From assembly GCA_025938935.1 (NCBI GenBank), contig JAPCWB010000004.1, positions 62,001 to 126,000 on the forward strand: DNA of 64,000 nucleotides, given 5' to 3'. The position numbers were made by a program, and so were the translations under genes. This DNA comes from Novosphingobium sp. MW5 (GTDB taxonomy: Bacteria > Pseudomonadota > Alphaproteobacteria > Sphingomonadales > Sphingomonadaceae). Positions 26,866-35,509 of the stretch are shown piece after piece. Below the pieces are notes generated by a model, which was not told the origin of the DNA, did no database searches, and worked only from the letters and a program-made list of their open reading frames with translations. Within the stretch, counting starts at the first letter, position 1. Each line of letters starts with the position of its first letter.

Positions 26866-27642
26866 ATGAAACTGGTTACTTTCAACATCAACGGCGTCAA
26901 GGCCCGCACCCCGGTCATCGAGCGCTGGCTGGACGAAGCCAAACCCGATGTCGCGGTGTTTCAGGAAATCAAATCGGTTGACGAGGCCTTCCCCCGCTCG
27001 GTCATCGAAGATCGCGGCTATCAGCTGGAAACCCACGGCCAGAAGGGCTTCAACGGCGTGGCGATCCTGTCGAAACTGCCGCTGACCAATGTCACGCGCG
27101 GGCTGCCGGGCGATGAGAGCGACGAACAGGCCCGCTATATCGAGGCCGATGTGGGCGACAGCGGGTTCCGCCTCTGCGGGCTGTACCTGCCCAACGGCAA
27201 CCCGGCACCGGGGCCGAAATACGACTACAAGCTGGCCTGGATGGAGCGGCTGGAAGCGCGGGCACGCGACCTGCTGGCGCGGGAGACCCCCTTCGCGCTG
27301 ACCGGCGACTTCAACGTCATCCCGCAACCGGCCGACGCGGCGCGGCCTGACGCGTGGCGCGAGGACGCGCTGTTCCTGCCGCAAACCCGCGCGGCCTTCC
27401 GGCGGCTGGAACTGCTGGGGCTGTATGACGCGGTCCGGCTGCGCCATCCGGGACCGGGGATCTATTCGTTCTGGGATTATCAGGCCGGCGCGCGCCAGCG
27501 CAGCGACGGCATCCGCATCGACCACTGGCTGCTGTCGCCGGGGGCCGCGGACAGGCTGCAGGACGCCTGGGTCGAGGGCGCGCCGCGCGACTGGGAGAAA
27601 CCGTCGGATCACACGCCGGTCTGGGTGGATCTGGCGCTTTGA
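26866..27642 (+). CDS. xth: Exodeoxyribonuclease III
   Basis: Mg-dependent 3'-5' exonuclease and AP endonuclease of base excision repair. The start MKLVTFNINGVKART has the metal/Asn motif, VFQEIKSVDEAFP the catalytic Glu near residue 34, LYLPNGNP and GDFNVIPQPADAA the Asp-Asn pair near residue 150, and SDHTPVWVDL the catalytic Asp-His at the C-terminus. 258 residues, typical. The start at 26866 is chosen over one nine codons upstream because families begin at MKL. It lies 30 bases beyond the TRAP operon hairpin; hairpin repeats follow its stop. Confidence 0.96.
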   Translation: MKLVTFNINGVKARTPVIERWLDEAKPDVAVFQEIKSVDEAFPRSVIEDRGYQLETHGQKGFNGVAILSKLPLTNVTRGLPGDESDEQARYIEADVGDSGFRLCGLYLPNGNPAPGPKYDYKLAWMERLEARARDLLARETPFALTGDFNVIPQPADAARPDAWREDALFLPQTRAAFRRLELLGLYDAVRLRHPGPGIYSFWDYQAGARQRSDGIRIDHWLLSPGAADRLQDAWVEGAPRDWEKPSDHTPVWVDLAL

Positions 27643-27653
27643 ACGGGAGGAGC

Positions 27654-27684
27654 GGCGCTCGCGGGCATCGAGCCCGCTCGCGCC
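27654..27684 (+). repeat. 31-nt hairpin repeat, copy 2
   Basis: Arms GGCGCTCG and CTCGCGCC, inner stem CGGG/CCCG, loop CATCGAG; the arms and loop equal copies 1 and 3 in the same reading direction. A second hairpin, TTCAAGGGG...CCCCTTGAA (27709-27734), and AATCCCC follow, and both also occur beside copy 3. It begins 12 bases after the xth stop. Confidence 0.8.
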
Positions 27685-27742
27685 GCGCGGGTTGCCACCC
27701 GCCCCCGCTTCAAGGGGTGCGCGCACCCCTTGAAAATCCCCT

Positions 27743-27914
27743 TTCACGCCTTGCCCGACGCGGGGTCTGGCTGACCCGGGTCAGTGCGTATTTTTGGCAA
27801 GATGAAGCGGCATCACCTGCCGAGTCGGCCTGCCTGCTGCGGGTGACGCCTTGCGCGGGTGATGAAATTTTCACCAAACCGTCACGCAAGCTGTTCTTCT
27901 GCCGTCACTTTTCT
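27743..27914. other. Non-coding stretch between repeat and terminator; possible small-RNA region
   Basis: No convincing gene. GTGCGTATTTTTGGCAAGATGAAG near 27784 and an inverted GGTGA...TCACC around 27858-27875 are present. A strong intrinsic terminator follows directly at 27915, so either the xth transcript is very long at its 3' end or an independent short RNA ends there. Confidence 0.35.
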
Positions 27915-27939
27915 CCCGCGCCCGGCGCGGGCTTTTTTT
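27915..27939 (+). terminator. Rho-independent terminator upstream of the GntR gene
   Basis: CCCGCGC-CCG-GCGCGGG, a perfect 7-bp stem, followed by C and seven T residues. It lies about 270 bases after the xth stop and 70 bases before the regulator start. Confidence 0.85.
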
Positions 27940-27956
27940 GTTGTAAACGGCGGCGA

Positions 27957-27998
27957 ATCTTGCATTCATATCTTGCATGCAGATCTTGCATACAAGAT
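27957..27998. promoter_or_regulatory. Phased ATCTTGCAT repeats, probable GntR operator
   Basis: Three direct copies of ATCTTGCAT start at 27957, 27970 and 27983, exactly 13 bases apart. The third is also the left half of a palindrome, ATCTTG-CATA-CAAGAT (27983-27998). The array ends 12 bases before the TTG start of the regulator. GntR/FadR proteins bind short palindromes as dimers, so this is probably the autoregulatory and operon-control site; binding is not demonstrated. Confidence 0.65.
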
Positions 27999-28010
27999 TG
28001 GAGCCCGCTC

Positions 28011-28748
28011 TTGGCCAATGCCAACACCATCAGTTCGCAGATCATCGACGCCATCCTGTCACAACGCCTTGCCCCCAACACCCGGCTGGGCGAGCAGGAT
28101 CTGGCGGCGCTGTTCGGCTGCAGCCGCACCATCGTGCGCGAGGCGCTGGTCGATCTGGCGGCGCGCGGGATTGCCACGGTCAGCCCGCGCCGCGGCTGGT
28201 ATCTGACCGAGGTCGACACCGAAAAGGCCCGCGAGCTTTACGTGGCGCGCGAGATCATCGAGACCGGCCTGCTGCGCCACCTCGCCCGGCGCAAGCAGGC
28301 GCTGCCCAGCGCCGCGCTCGATCAGATCGCCCGCCATCTGGACGCGCAGGCCGAGGCCGTCGCCGGCGATGACATCCCGCGCCGCAGCTATCTGCTGGGC
28401 GATTTCCACGTCTGTCTGGCCAACAGTCTGGGCAATTCGGTGCTGGCCGCCAATCTGCGCGACATGACCGTGCTGACCACGCTGTTCACCATGCGCCACC
28501 AGACGCCGCATGACGCCCAGCGCTCGTATGAGGAGCATGTTGCCGTCTTCGAGCCGCTGACGCGCGGCGATGCGCTGGCGGCAGAAGAAGCGATGCGCTG
28601 CCATCTGAGCACCTGGGAAGAGAAGGTCAACAAGGCGCATGATTACGCCCCCGTCTCGGCGTTGCACACGGCCCTGACGCCTGCCGCCGACCTGCGCGGC
28701 GTCAAGGTCCCGCTCACCGACACCGCCCAAAAGGAGCCGCAGCCATGA
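28011..28748 (+). CDS. GntR-family (FCD domain) transcriptional regulator
   Basis: Probable regulator of the catabolic cluster that follows. Residues 5-70 are the GntR winged helix (SSQIIDAILSQRLAPNTRL, EQDLAALFGCSRTIVREALVDLAARG, VSPRRGWYL); the rest is an FCD effector domain with LYVAREIIETGLLRHLA, GDFHVCLANSLGNSVL and YEEHVAVFEPLTRGDALAAEEAM, whose His residues usually bind metal near the ligand. The TTG start at 28011 with GGAG ten bases upstream is preferred: the frame stays open further upstream but crosses a terminator and operator. 245 residues. The stop overlaps the rhodanese start (ATGA). Confidence 0.87.
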   Translation: MANANTISSQIIDAILSQRLAPNTRLGEQDLAALFGCSRTIVREALVDLAARGIATVSPRRGWYLTEVDTEKARELYVAREIIETGLLRHLARRKQALPSAALDQIARHLDAQAEAVAGDDIPRRSYLLGDFHVCLANSLGNSVLAANLRDMTVLTTLFTMRHQTPHDAQRSYEEHVAVFEPLTRGDALAAEEAMRCHLSTWEEKVNKAHDYAPVSALHTALTPAADLRGVKVPLTDTAQKEPQP

Positions 28749-29164
28749 CCATCCGCAACACCATGGGCTGGGTCGACAGCCTGCGCGACCGGGTTCCGAC
28801 GATGGATGCCGCCGGGCTGCAGGCGCGGCGCGATCAGGGCGAAGCGCTGACCGTCATCGACCTGCGCGAGCTGCAGGAGCGGCTGGACAAGGGCGCGATC
28901 CCGGAGTCGCATCACGTCCCGCGCGGGATGCTGGAATTCTGGGCCGATCCCGCCATGGGCTATCACCGTGATTTCTTCACCGAAGACGCCGAATACGTCG
29001 CCTATTGCGCCGGGGGTGGCCGCTCGGTGCTGGCCGCGCTGGCGATGATCGAGATGGGCTATACCAAGGTCTGGCATCTGGACGAGGGGTTTGCGGGCTG
29101 GACCAAGGCCGATCTGCCCGTGGAAGACGCCGCCGCCACCGCGCGCTGGCAGCGGAAGCGCTGA
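28745..29164 (+). CDS. Rhodanese-like sulfurtransferase
   Basis: Single-domain rhodanese of 139 residues. The fold is seen in LTVIDLRELQERLDKGAIPESHHVPRGMLEFW, and the active-site loop YCAGGGRSVLAALAM has the catalytic Cys near residue 92. It ends with a GFAGWTKADLPVE segment typical of such proteins. It overlaps the GntR stop and is followed after three bases by the ABC permease, so it belongs to the same transcript. Why a sulfur-transfer protein accompanies an importer and hydrolases is unclear; the substrate may contain sulfur, or the domain may carry sulfide or thiol signals (inference). Confidence 0.85.
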   Translation: MTIRNTMGWVDSLRDRVPTMDAAGLQARRDQGEALTVIDLRELQERLDKGAIPESHHVPRGMLEFWADPAMGYHRDFFTEDAEYVAYCAGGGRSVLAALAMIEMGYTKVWHLDEGFAGWTKADLPVEDAAATARWQRKR

Positions 29165-29167
29165 TCC

Positions 29168-30122
29168 ATGCTCACCTTCGCCCTTCGCCGCGCGGTCCTT
29201 GGCGTCATCGTGCTGATGGCTGTGTCGGTCATGCTTTTCGTCGCCATCCGCTTTGTCCCCGGTGACATCGTCAACCAGCAACTGTCCGAGGCCGGCGCGG
29301 TCACGCCCGAGCTGCTGGCGCAGAAACGCGCCGAGATGGGGCTGGATCAGCCGGTGCTCACCCAGTTCGCCCAGTGGGCGGCGGGCGTGCTGCACGGCGA
29401 TCTGGGCACTTCGCTTTGGACCGGGCGGCCGGTATCCGACCAGATCCGCTCGGCCATCGTGCCGACGCTGCAACTGTCGATCCTCGCCATCGCCTTTGGC
29501 TCGGTGCTGGGCATCGGCGCAGGCGTCGCCGCCTCGCTGTGGATCGGCACGCCGGGCGATGTGGCGCTGCGCATGGCCTCGACGGTGTTTCTGGCCGTAC
29601 CGCAGCTGTGGCTGGGGCTGCTGACCCTGTCCGGTCTGGCCGCCATCGGCTATTACATCCCGCTGCCCTACCGCCCCTTTACCACCGACCCCTGGGCCAA
29701 TGTGCAGCAGGTGATCTTCCCCGCACTCGCCCTGTCGCTGGGCGTCGCCGCGGCGCTGTCGCGGCTGACCCGTTCGGCGATGCTCGAGGTGACGGGGGCC
29801 GATTTCATCCGCGCCGCCCGCGCGCGCGGCGTGACGCCGGGGGGCATCTATGTGCGCCACGGGCTCAAGAACTGCGCTGATCCCGGTGATCACCCTCTTG
29901 GGCACGCAATTTGGCAACCTGTTGTCGGGCACCGTGATCATCGAGCGGATCTTCAACATTCCCGGCCTTGGCAACCTGCTGTTCGAATCCGTCGATAACC
30001 GCGATTACCCCACCATTCAGGCCGCCGTGCTGACCTATGGCTTCATCACCATCGTCGTGAACCTGCTGGTCGACCTGTCTTACGGCGCCGTCGATCCGCG
30101 TATCCGGGAGGCCCGCTCGTGA
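29168..30122 (+). CDS. ABC transporter permease, DppB/OppB type (frameshift)
   Basis: Inner-membrane permease of a peptide/opine/nickel-class ABC importer. The N-terminus LRRAVLGVIVLMAVSVMLFVAIRFVPGD is the DppB pattern; six helices follow. The EAA loop reads LEVTGADFIRAARARGVTPGGIYVRHGLKN; an extra T near 29874 breaks the frame, and the next frame continues ALIPVITLLGTQFGNLLSGTV and PGLGNLLFESVDNRDYPTIQ. The stop overlaps the GTG start of the second permease. About 317 residues. Confidence 0.9.
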
Positions 30123-30994
30123 CCCTCGCCCCCTCGCCCGACGGGGTCGCGCGCCGCCCCAACCGTTTCCTCGCCATTCTGCGCGCGTTGCTGCGCGAGC
30201 CGATCGGCTGCACGGCGCTGGTGATCCTGGCCACGGTGCTGCTGCTGGCCCTGCTCGCCCCCTTGATCACCCAGTACGACCCGCTGTTTCAGGACCGCCG
30301 CGCGGTGCTCAAGGCCCCCTCGCTGGCGCATTGGTTCGGCACCGATGACATCGGGCGCGATGTGTTTTCGCGGGTGCTTTATGGCACGCGCATCTCGCTG
30401 CTGGTCGGCCTGCTGGTGGTCACCTTCACCATGCTCATCGGCGGGATGATCGGGCTGATCTCGGGTTATTTCGGCGGCTGGACCGACATGATCATCCAGC
30501 GGATTGTCGAGGCGCTGGATACCCTGCCCTCGCTGGTGCTGTCGCTGTTCATTGCCGCCATGCTCGGGCCCAGCGTGCGCAATGTGGTCATCGCGGTGAC
30601 GCTGGCGCAGATCCCGCGCTTTGTGCGGGTGGTGCGCTCCGAGATGATCAAGGTCCGCGCGCAGGATTTCATCGCGGCCTCGCGCGTGATCGGCGCGTCA
30701 AGCCTGCGCATCATGCTGACCCATGGCGTGCCCAACCTGATCCCGACGATGCTGGTCATGGGCTCGCTGTCCTTCGGCATCGCCATCATGACCGAGGCCG
30801 CGCTCAGCTTTCTGGGCGTCGGCACCCCGCCGCCGAACCCGTCACTGGGCACCATGCTGGCGCAGGGCACGCGGTTCATTGGCATTGCCTCGTGGCTGAT
30901 CGTGTTTCCCGGCCTGATGCTGACGATCAGCGTGCTGGCCCTGAACCTGATCGGCGACGCGCTGCGCGACGTGCTCGACCCGCGCCGCCGCTAA
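30119..30994 (+). CDS. ABC transporter permease, DppC/OppC type
   Basis: Second inner-membrane permease of the importer, intact, 291 residues. It starts with GTG at 30119, overlapping the dppB-like stop. The leader PNRFLAILRALLREPIGCTAL, the HWFGTDDIGRDVFSRVLYGTRISLLVG segment, the EAA loop VRAQDFIAASRVIGASSLRIMLTH and the ending LNLIGDALRDVLDPR are diagnostic for DppC. Together with the first permease it forms the membrane channel. Confidence 0.93.
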   Translation: MTLAPSPDGVARRPNRFLAILRALLREPIGCTALVILATVLLLALLAPLITQYDPLFQDRRAVLKAPSLAHWFGTDDIGRDVFSRVLYGTRISLLVGLLVVTFTMLIGGMIGLISGYFGGWTDMIIQRIVEALDTLPSLVLSLFIAAMLGPSVRNVVIAVTLAQIPRFVRVVRSEMIKVRAQDFIAASRVIGASSLRIMLTHGVPNLIPTMLVMGSLSFGIAIMTEAALSFLGVGTPPPNPSLGTMLAQGTRFIGIASWLIVFPGLMLTISVLALNLIGDALRDVLDPRRR

Positions 30995-31036
30995 CCCACC
31001 CCCCATAATCATAATTCCCCCAACAGGAGCCCCGAT

Positions 31037-32663
31037 ATGACCCGACATTTCCCCCTCCCACCCGCGCCGCACGCTTTGCGCGCAGCCTGCTGGCCCGTTC
31101 CCTGATGGTCGGGGCGCTTCTGGCCCTGCCACTGGGTGCCACCGCGCAGGAAACCCCGCAGTACGGCGGTCTGGTGCGCATCAACGTGCATGCCGACGCG
31201 CCCAATTTCGACCCGCTTGCCAGCACCGAATTCGCCGTGCATTCGCGGCTGGGTCTGGCGCTCAGCCAGCTGGTTGCATGGGGAACCGGCCCCGATATCG
31301 GCTATGGCGAATTCGTGCCCTCGCCGTCTCTGGCCGAAAGCTGGGAAATCTCGGACGACGGGCTGACCTACACCTTCCACTTGCGCCGGGATGTCGTCTG
31401 GCAGGATGTCGCCCCGGTTTCGGGCCGTGGCTTCACCTCGGCCGATGTGCTTGCCACCTATGAGGCGATGCGCGCGGGCGGTGTGCAGGGCGGGCTGTTG
31501 TCGGCGGTTGATACGATCAGCGCGCCGGACGATTACACCGTCGTCGCTGACCCTGACCGCGCCCAATGTCGTCCTGCTGCAGAACCTCGCGCACCAGAAC
31601 ATGTGGATCCTGCCGACCGAGGCGTTTGACGGCGGCTATGACCGCAACACCACCGTCATCGGCACCGGCCCGTTCATCCTGACCGGTGATGAGGCGGGCG
31701 TGGCCACGACCTATGTGCGCAACCCCAGCTATTTCGGCCATGACGCGGCGGGCAACCAGCTGCCCTATCTCGATGCGGTCGAAATCACCCCGATCCGCGA
31801 TTTGAACGCGCGCATCATCGCCTTCCGTTCGGGTCAGATCGACATCTGGTTCGGCCCGCTGAACCTGACGCAAATGGCGCAGATTCAGGCGCAGGTGCCC
31901 GGTTTGCAGGACATTCAGACCATTTCGAACACCCAGACCGAGATGTATCTGAACCCGGCGTTCGAGCCCTTCTCGGACATCCGCGTCCGGCAGGCGATCA
32001 ACATGGCCATTGACCGCATGGCGATGGGCGAGGTGATCCGCGGCGGCGGCGCGGTCGGCGGCGTGGTCGGCCCGGCGCTGTCCACCCAGACCCTGCCCGA
32101 TGCCGAGCGTATCGCGCTCTACGGCACCCCCAACGCCGAGCGCGCCCGCGAATTGCTGGCCGAGGCGGGCTACCCGGACGGCTTCACCTTCCAGTTCACC
32201 TTGCTGAACTACGGCGAGGAAATGGTGCGCGAGGGCGAATGGATCCAGCAGGATCTGGCCGATATCGGCATCACCGCCGAGATCAACATCGTCGACCGTG
32301 CAGCGGGCATGGCGCTGGGACGCGAAGGCACTTTCGAGGCCCTCTATATGGTCATGAGCCCCTTCGCCGAGGCCGACGAATACCTCTCGACCCACTACCT
32401 CCCCGGGGCGATCCGCAATTATGCCGGCGTCGATGACCCCGCGCTGACCGCGATGATCGAAGAACAGCGCACCATCGGCGATCCGGCGGCGCGTCAGGCG
32501 ATGCTCTGGGACATCCAGCGCTATATCGCGGAAAACGTGCAGACCACCCTGCCCGGCTGGGCCTCGCTGCTGCTGCACCCGGCGCATGCCCGCGTGCAGG
32601 GCTGGTATCCGATGATGACGCAGGGCTTCCCCAGCCTGCGCGAAGTCTGGGTCAGCGGAATGA
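31037..32663 (+). CDS. ABC transporter substrate-binding protein, family 5 (frameshifts)
   Basis: Periplasmic solute-binding protein (DppA/OppA, SBP_bac_5). A CAGGAG site precedes the ATG at 31037. One base shift in the first 25 codons joins MTRHF to the signal peptide ARSLLARSLMVGALLALPLGATAQ. The mature protein reads VRINVHADAPNFDPLASTEF, LAESWEISDDGLTYTFHLRRDVVWQD, then after a break near 31550 TAPNVVLLQNLA and VIGTGPFILT. At 32650-32663 the frame runs into the next gene because a base is missing; a TGA at 32661 overlapping the ATPase ATG is the likely real end. About 540 residues. Substrate unknown; its partners in the cluster suggest an amide or ester compound. Confidence 0.87.
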
Positions 32664-33685
32664 GCCTCGCCCCGGTCAACACCCTCTCACCGGCCGCGCA
32701 GGCCGGTGACGACGCCCCGCTCCTCTGCGTTGACGGCATGGCCGTGCGCTATGGCACGCTCGAGGTCTGCTCGGACATCTCGCTGTCGGTCCAGCGGGGC
32801 CGTGCGCTGGCGCTGATCGGCGAGTTCGGGTTCGGGCAAATCGGTGACGGTGCTGGCCATCACCGGCCTCTTGGGCGCGGGCGGGGCCATTGACCGGGGC
32901 TCGGTAACACTGGAGGGCGCGGAGATTTCGCGCCTTTCCGAAAAGGAACGCCGCCGCCGGGGCCTGATGGGCCGCAAGATCGGCATGATTTTCCAGAACC
33001 CTCGCGCGCGCTGGACCCGGTGCATACCATCGGCCAGCAGCTGAACGAATCCCTGTCGCTGACCGGGCTGACCACCCGCGAGGCCCTGCGCGCCAAGGGC
33101 ACCGAATGGCTGCGCCATGTCGGCCTGCCCGACCCCGAAGACGCCCTCGACCGCTACCCGCACCAGCTGTCAGGTGGCCAGCGCCAGCGCGCGATGATCG
33201 CCATCGCGCTGGCCTCGGAGCCTGAGCTGCTGATTGCCGATGAACCCACCACCGCGCTGGATGTCACCATTCAGGCGCAGGTGCTGACCCTGATCCGCCG
33301 GTTGCAGCGCGAACTCAATCTGGCGCTGGTGCTGGTGACGCACGACTTCGGCGTTGTCGCCGCGATGGCCGATGACGTCGCGGTGATGTACGCGGGTCAA
33401 GTGGTCGAAAGCGGCCCCGTGGCGCAGATCATCCGTGACCCGCGCCACCCCTACACCCGCGCCCTGCTCTCCAGCATCCCCACCGGCCTTCCCGGCGCGC
33501 GGATCGAGGCGCTGCCGGGTTCCGTCCCCTCCGCCGCCGCGATGCCCACCGGCTGCCGCTTCCACCCCCGCTGCCCGATGGCAGACGCGGGCTGCGCGCA
33601 GACCGAACCGGCGTTTCAGACGGCGTCCTATGGCCGCCTGCTGCGCTGCCTCAAAGCCGAGGAAATGACCGCCCATGTCCGCTGA
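32660..33685 (+). CDS. ABC transporter ATPase, DppD/OppD type (frameshifts)
   Basis: Cytoplasmic ATPase of the importer. It begins MSLAPVNTLSPAAQAGDDAP, then LCVDGMAVRYGTLEVCSDIS. The Walker A is broken by an extra T at about 32827; corrected it reads GESGSGKSVTVLAITGLL. A second break near 33005 lies between FQNP and the Q-loop neighbour DPVHTIGQQLNESL. Signature LSGGQRQRAMIAIALA, Walker B LLIADEPTTALD and VTHDFGVVAAMADDVAVMYAG are intact, followed by the OppD C-terminal Cys-rich CRFHPRCPMADAGC. About 340 residues; it overlaps the next ATPase gene by 11 bases. Confidence 0.88.
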
Positions 33686-34634
33686 CCCGCTGTTTTCCCT
33701 GCGCAATGTCTCGGTCCGCTACCCCATCCGCAGCGGGTTCTTTCAGCGCGTGGTCGGCCATGTCGGCGCGGTCGAGGACGCCAGTTTCGCGCTGGAACGC
33801 GGCGAAACCCTTGCGCTGGTCGGCGAATCCGGTTGCGGCAAATCCACCCTTGGCCGCGCGATCCTGCGGCTGGAACCCATCGCCACCGGCAGCATCGACG
33901 CCGACGGCGCCAAGGACCGCAGGGCGCTGGCCCGCAAGGCGCAGGTGGTGTTTCAGGACCCGCTCGGCTCGCTCGACCCGCGCTGGACCGTCGGCAGCCT
34001 GATCGCCGAAGGCCTTGTCGTTCACGGCATCGCGCGCGGGGCCGAGCGTGACAAACAGGTCCACGCCCTGCTCGCGCAGGTCGAGCTGCCGCCCGGCACC
34101 TTCCACAAATTCCCCCACCAGCTGTCCGGCGGCCAGCAACAGCGCGTCGCCATCGCCCGCGCGCTGGCCCTGCGGCCCGAGCTGATCGTGCTGGACGAGG
34201 CGACCTCGGCCCTCGACGTCTCGGTGCAGGCGCAGATCCTCAACCTGCTGGTCGATCTGCAACGCGACTACGGCCTGACCTATCTGTTCATCAGCCATGA
34301 CCTGACCGTTGTCGGCCAGTTCGCCGACCGCGTCGCAGTGATGTATCTGGGCCGCATCATGGAGCTAGGCAGTGCTGCCGATGTGCTGACCGCGCCGCAG
34401 CACCCCTATACCCGCGCCCTGCTCGCCTCGTCCCTCAAGGTCGATCCCGACGCAAGGATCGAGGACGTGCCGCTGCTCACCGGCGATGTTCCCAGCCCCC
34501 GTACCCCACCCAGCGGTTGCCGCTTTCGCACCCGCTGCCCGCTGGCCACAGCCGCCTGCGCCACGCTGACCCATCGCATGACCGGGTCCGCCTCGCGCCA
34601 GGTTGCGGCCTGCATCGCCAATGGCGACACCTAA
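33675..34634 (+). CDS. ABC transporter ATPase, DppF/OppF type
   Basis: Second ATPase of the importer, intact, 319 residues. Walker A GESGCGKSTLGRAIL near residue 52, Q-loop VVFQDPLGSLDPRWT, signature LSGGQQQRVAIARALALRP, Walker B LIVLDEATSALDVS and switch His in FISHDLTVVGQFADRVAVMYLG. The C-terminal extension SGCRFRTRCPLATAAC is the oligopeptide-type tail. It pairs with the preceding ATPase and two permeases to make a complete importer. Confidence 0.94.
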   Translation: MSADPLFSLRNVSVRYPIRSGFFQRVVGHVGAVEDASFALERGETLALVGESGCGKSTLGRAILRLEPIATGSIDADGAKDRRALARKAQVVFQDPLGSLDPRWTVGSLIAEGLVVHGIARGAERDKQVHALLAQVELPPGTFHKFPHQLSGGQQQRVAIARALALRPELIVLDEATSALDVSVQAQILNLLVDLQRDYGLTYLFISHDLTVVGQFADRVAVMYLGRIMELGSAADVLTAPQHPYTRALLASSLKVDPDARIEDVPLLTGDVPSPRTPPSGCRFRTRCPLATAACATLTHRMTGSASRQVAACIANGDT

Positions 34635-34655
34635 GTTCTACAGGAAAACAACGAC

Positions 34656-35509
34656 ATGACGACCGAAACCCTCGCCCGCATCTGGACCTCGAAGATCGTC
34701 GATCTGGACGGCGTGAAGATCCGCTATCTGGACAATGGCGGCACCGGCCCGGTGGTGATCTGCCTGCACGGCACCTCGATGACCGCCCATGCCTGGGGCC
34801 ATCTGGGTGCCAGCCTGAAAGACGAGGCCCGCGTCATCGCCGTCGACATGCGCGGCCACGGGGCCTCGGACCGGCCGGGGACCACCTATGCCATCGCCGA
34901 AATGGCCAGCGACATCACCAAGCTGGCTGCAAGGCTGGACCTGACCGGCATCACCCTGATCGGCTCGTCGGTCGGCAATCAGGTCGCCGTGTCCTTCGCC
35001 GCCGCCAACCCCGACCGCATCGCCGGGCTGATCCTGTCGGACCCCAGTTTTTTCTGCTCTGACAGCGAGATCGTCAAATACCTGCGCTCGCACCACACCC
35101 GCCAGCGTACCTACAAGACGCGGGAACAGGCCGAGGCCTACGCCATGGCCCTGCCCCAGCGCAAAGGGTTGAGCCTTGCCATGCACCACATGGCGATGGA
35201 GGGCGACTTCCGTCAGGAACCCGACGGCCAGTGGAGCTGGGCCTACGACCTGCTCGCGATCACCAAGGTGTTTTTGAACCTGTCCACCGACCAATCCGCC
35301 GATATCGCCGCGATCAAGGCCCCGGTGCTGGTGCTGAACGCCGACCGCTCGAACGTGCTGTCGGGCACGCAGGCGGCCGACCTGACCGCCGCCTTCGCCA
35401 AGGCCCGGCTCGAGGTGATCACGGATTCAAACCACACCATCTGGGGCGATCAACCCGTTGTTCTGGCGCAAAAACCCGCGACTTCCTTGCCGCCTTGCCG
35501 CGCGTCTGA
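34656..35509 (+). CDS. Alpha/beta-fold hydrolase (frameshift near end)
   Basis: Serine hydrolase of the alpha/beta superfamily, cytoplasmic (no signal peptide). The oxyanion segment CLHGTSMTAHAWGHLGASL is near residue 35, VDMRGHGASDRPG near residue 68, and the nucleophile elbow LIGSSVGNQVAVSFAA has Ser in G-S-S-V-G near residue 107; the catalytic His is probably in DSNHTIWGDQP near the C-terminus. An inserted or lost base near 35468 breaks the last 12 codons; the corrected tail KTRDFLAALPRV stops at 35509 and overlaps the next ATG. Likely ester, lactone or C-C bond hydrolysis on the imported compound; exact reaction unknown. Confidence 0.83.

Noticed and set aside
31391..32893. Fusion of ABC binding protein with its ATPase
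   Set aside because: The binding protein is periplasmic and the ATPase cytoplasmic; a missing base near 32655 removes the stop that would overlap the ATPase ATG.
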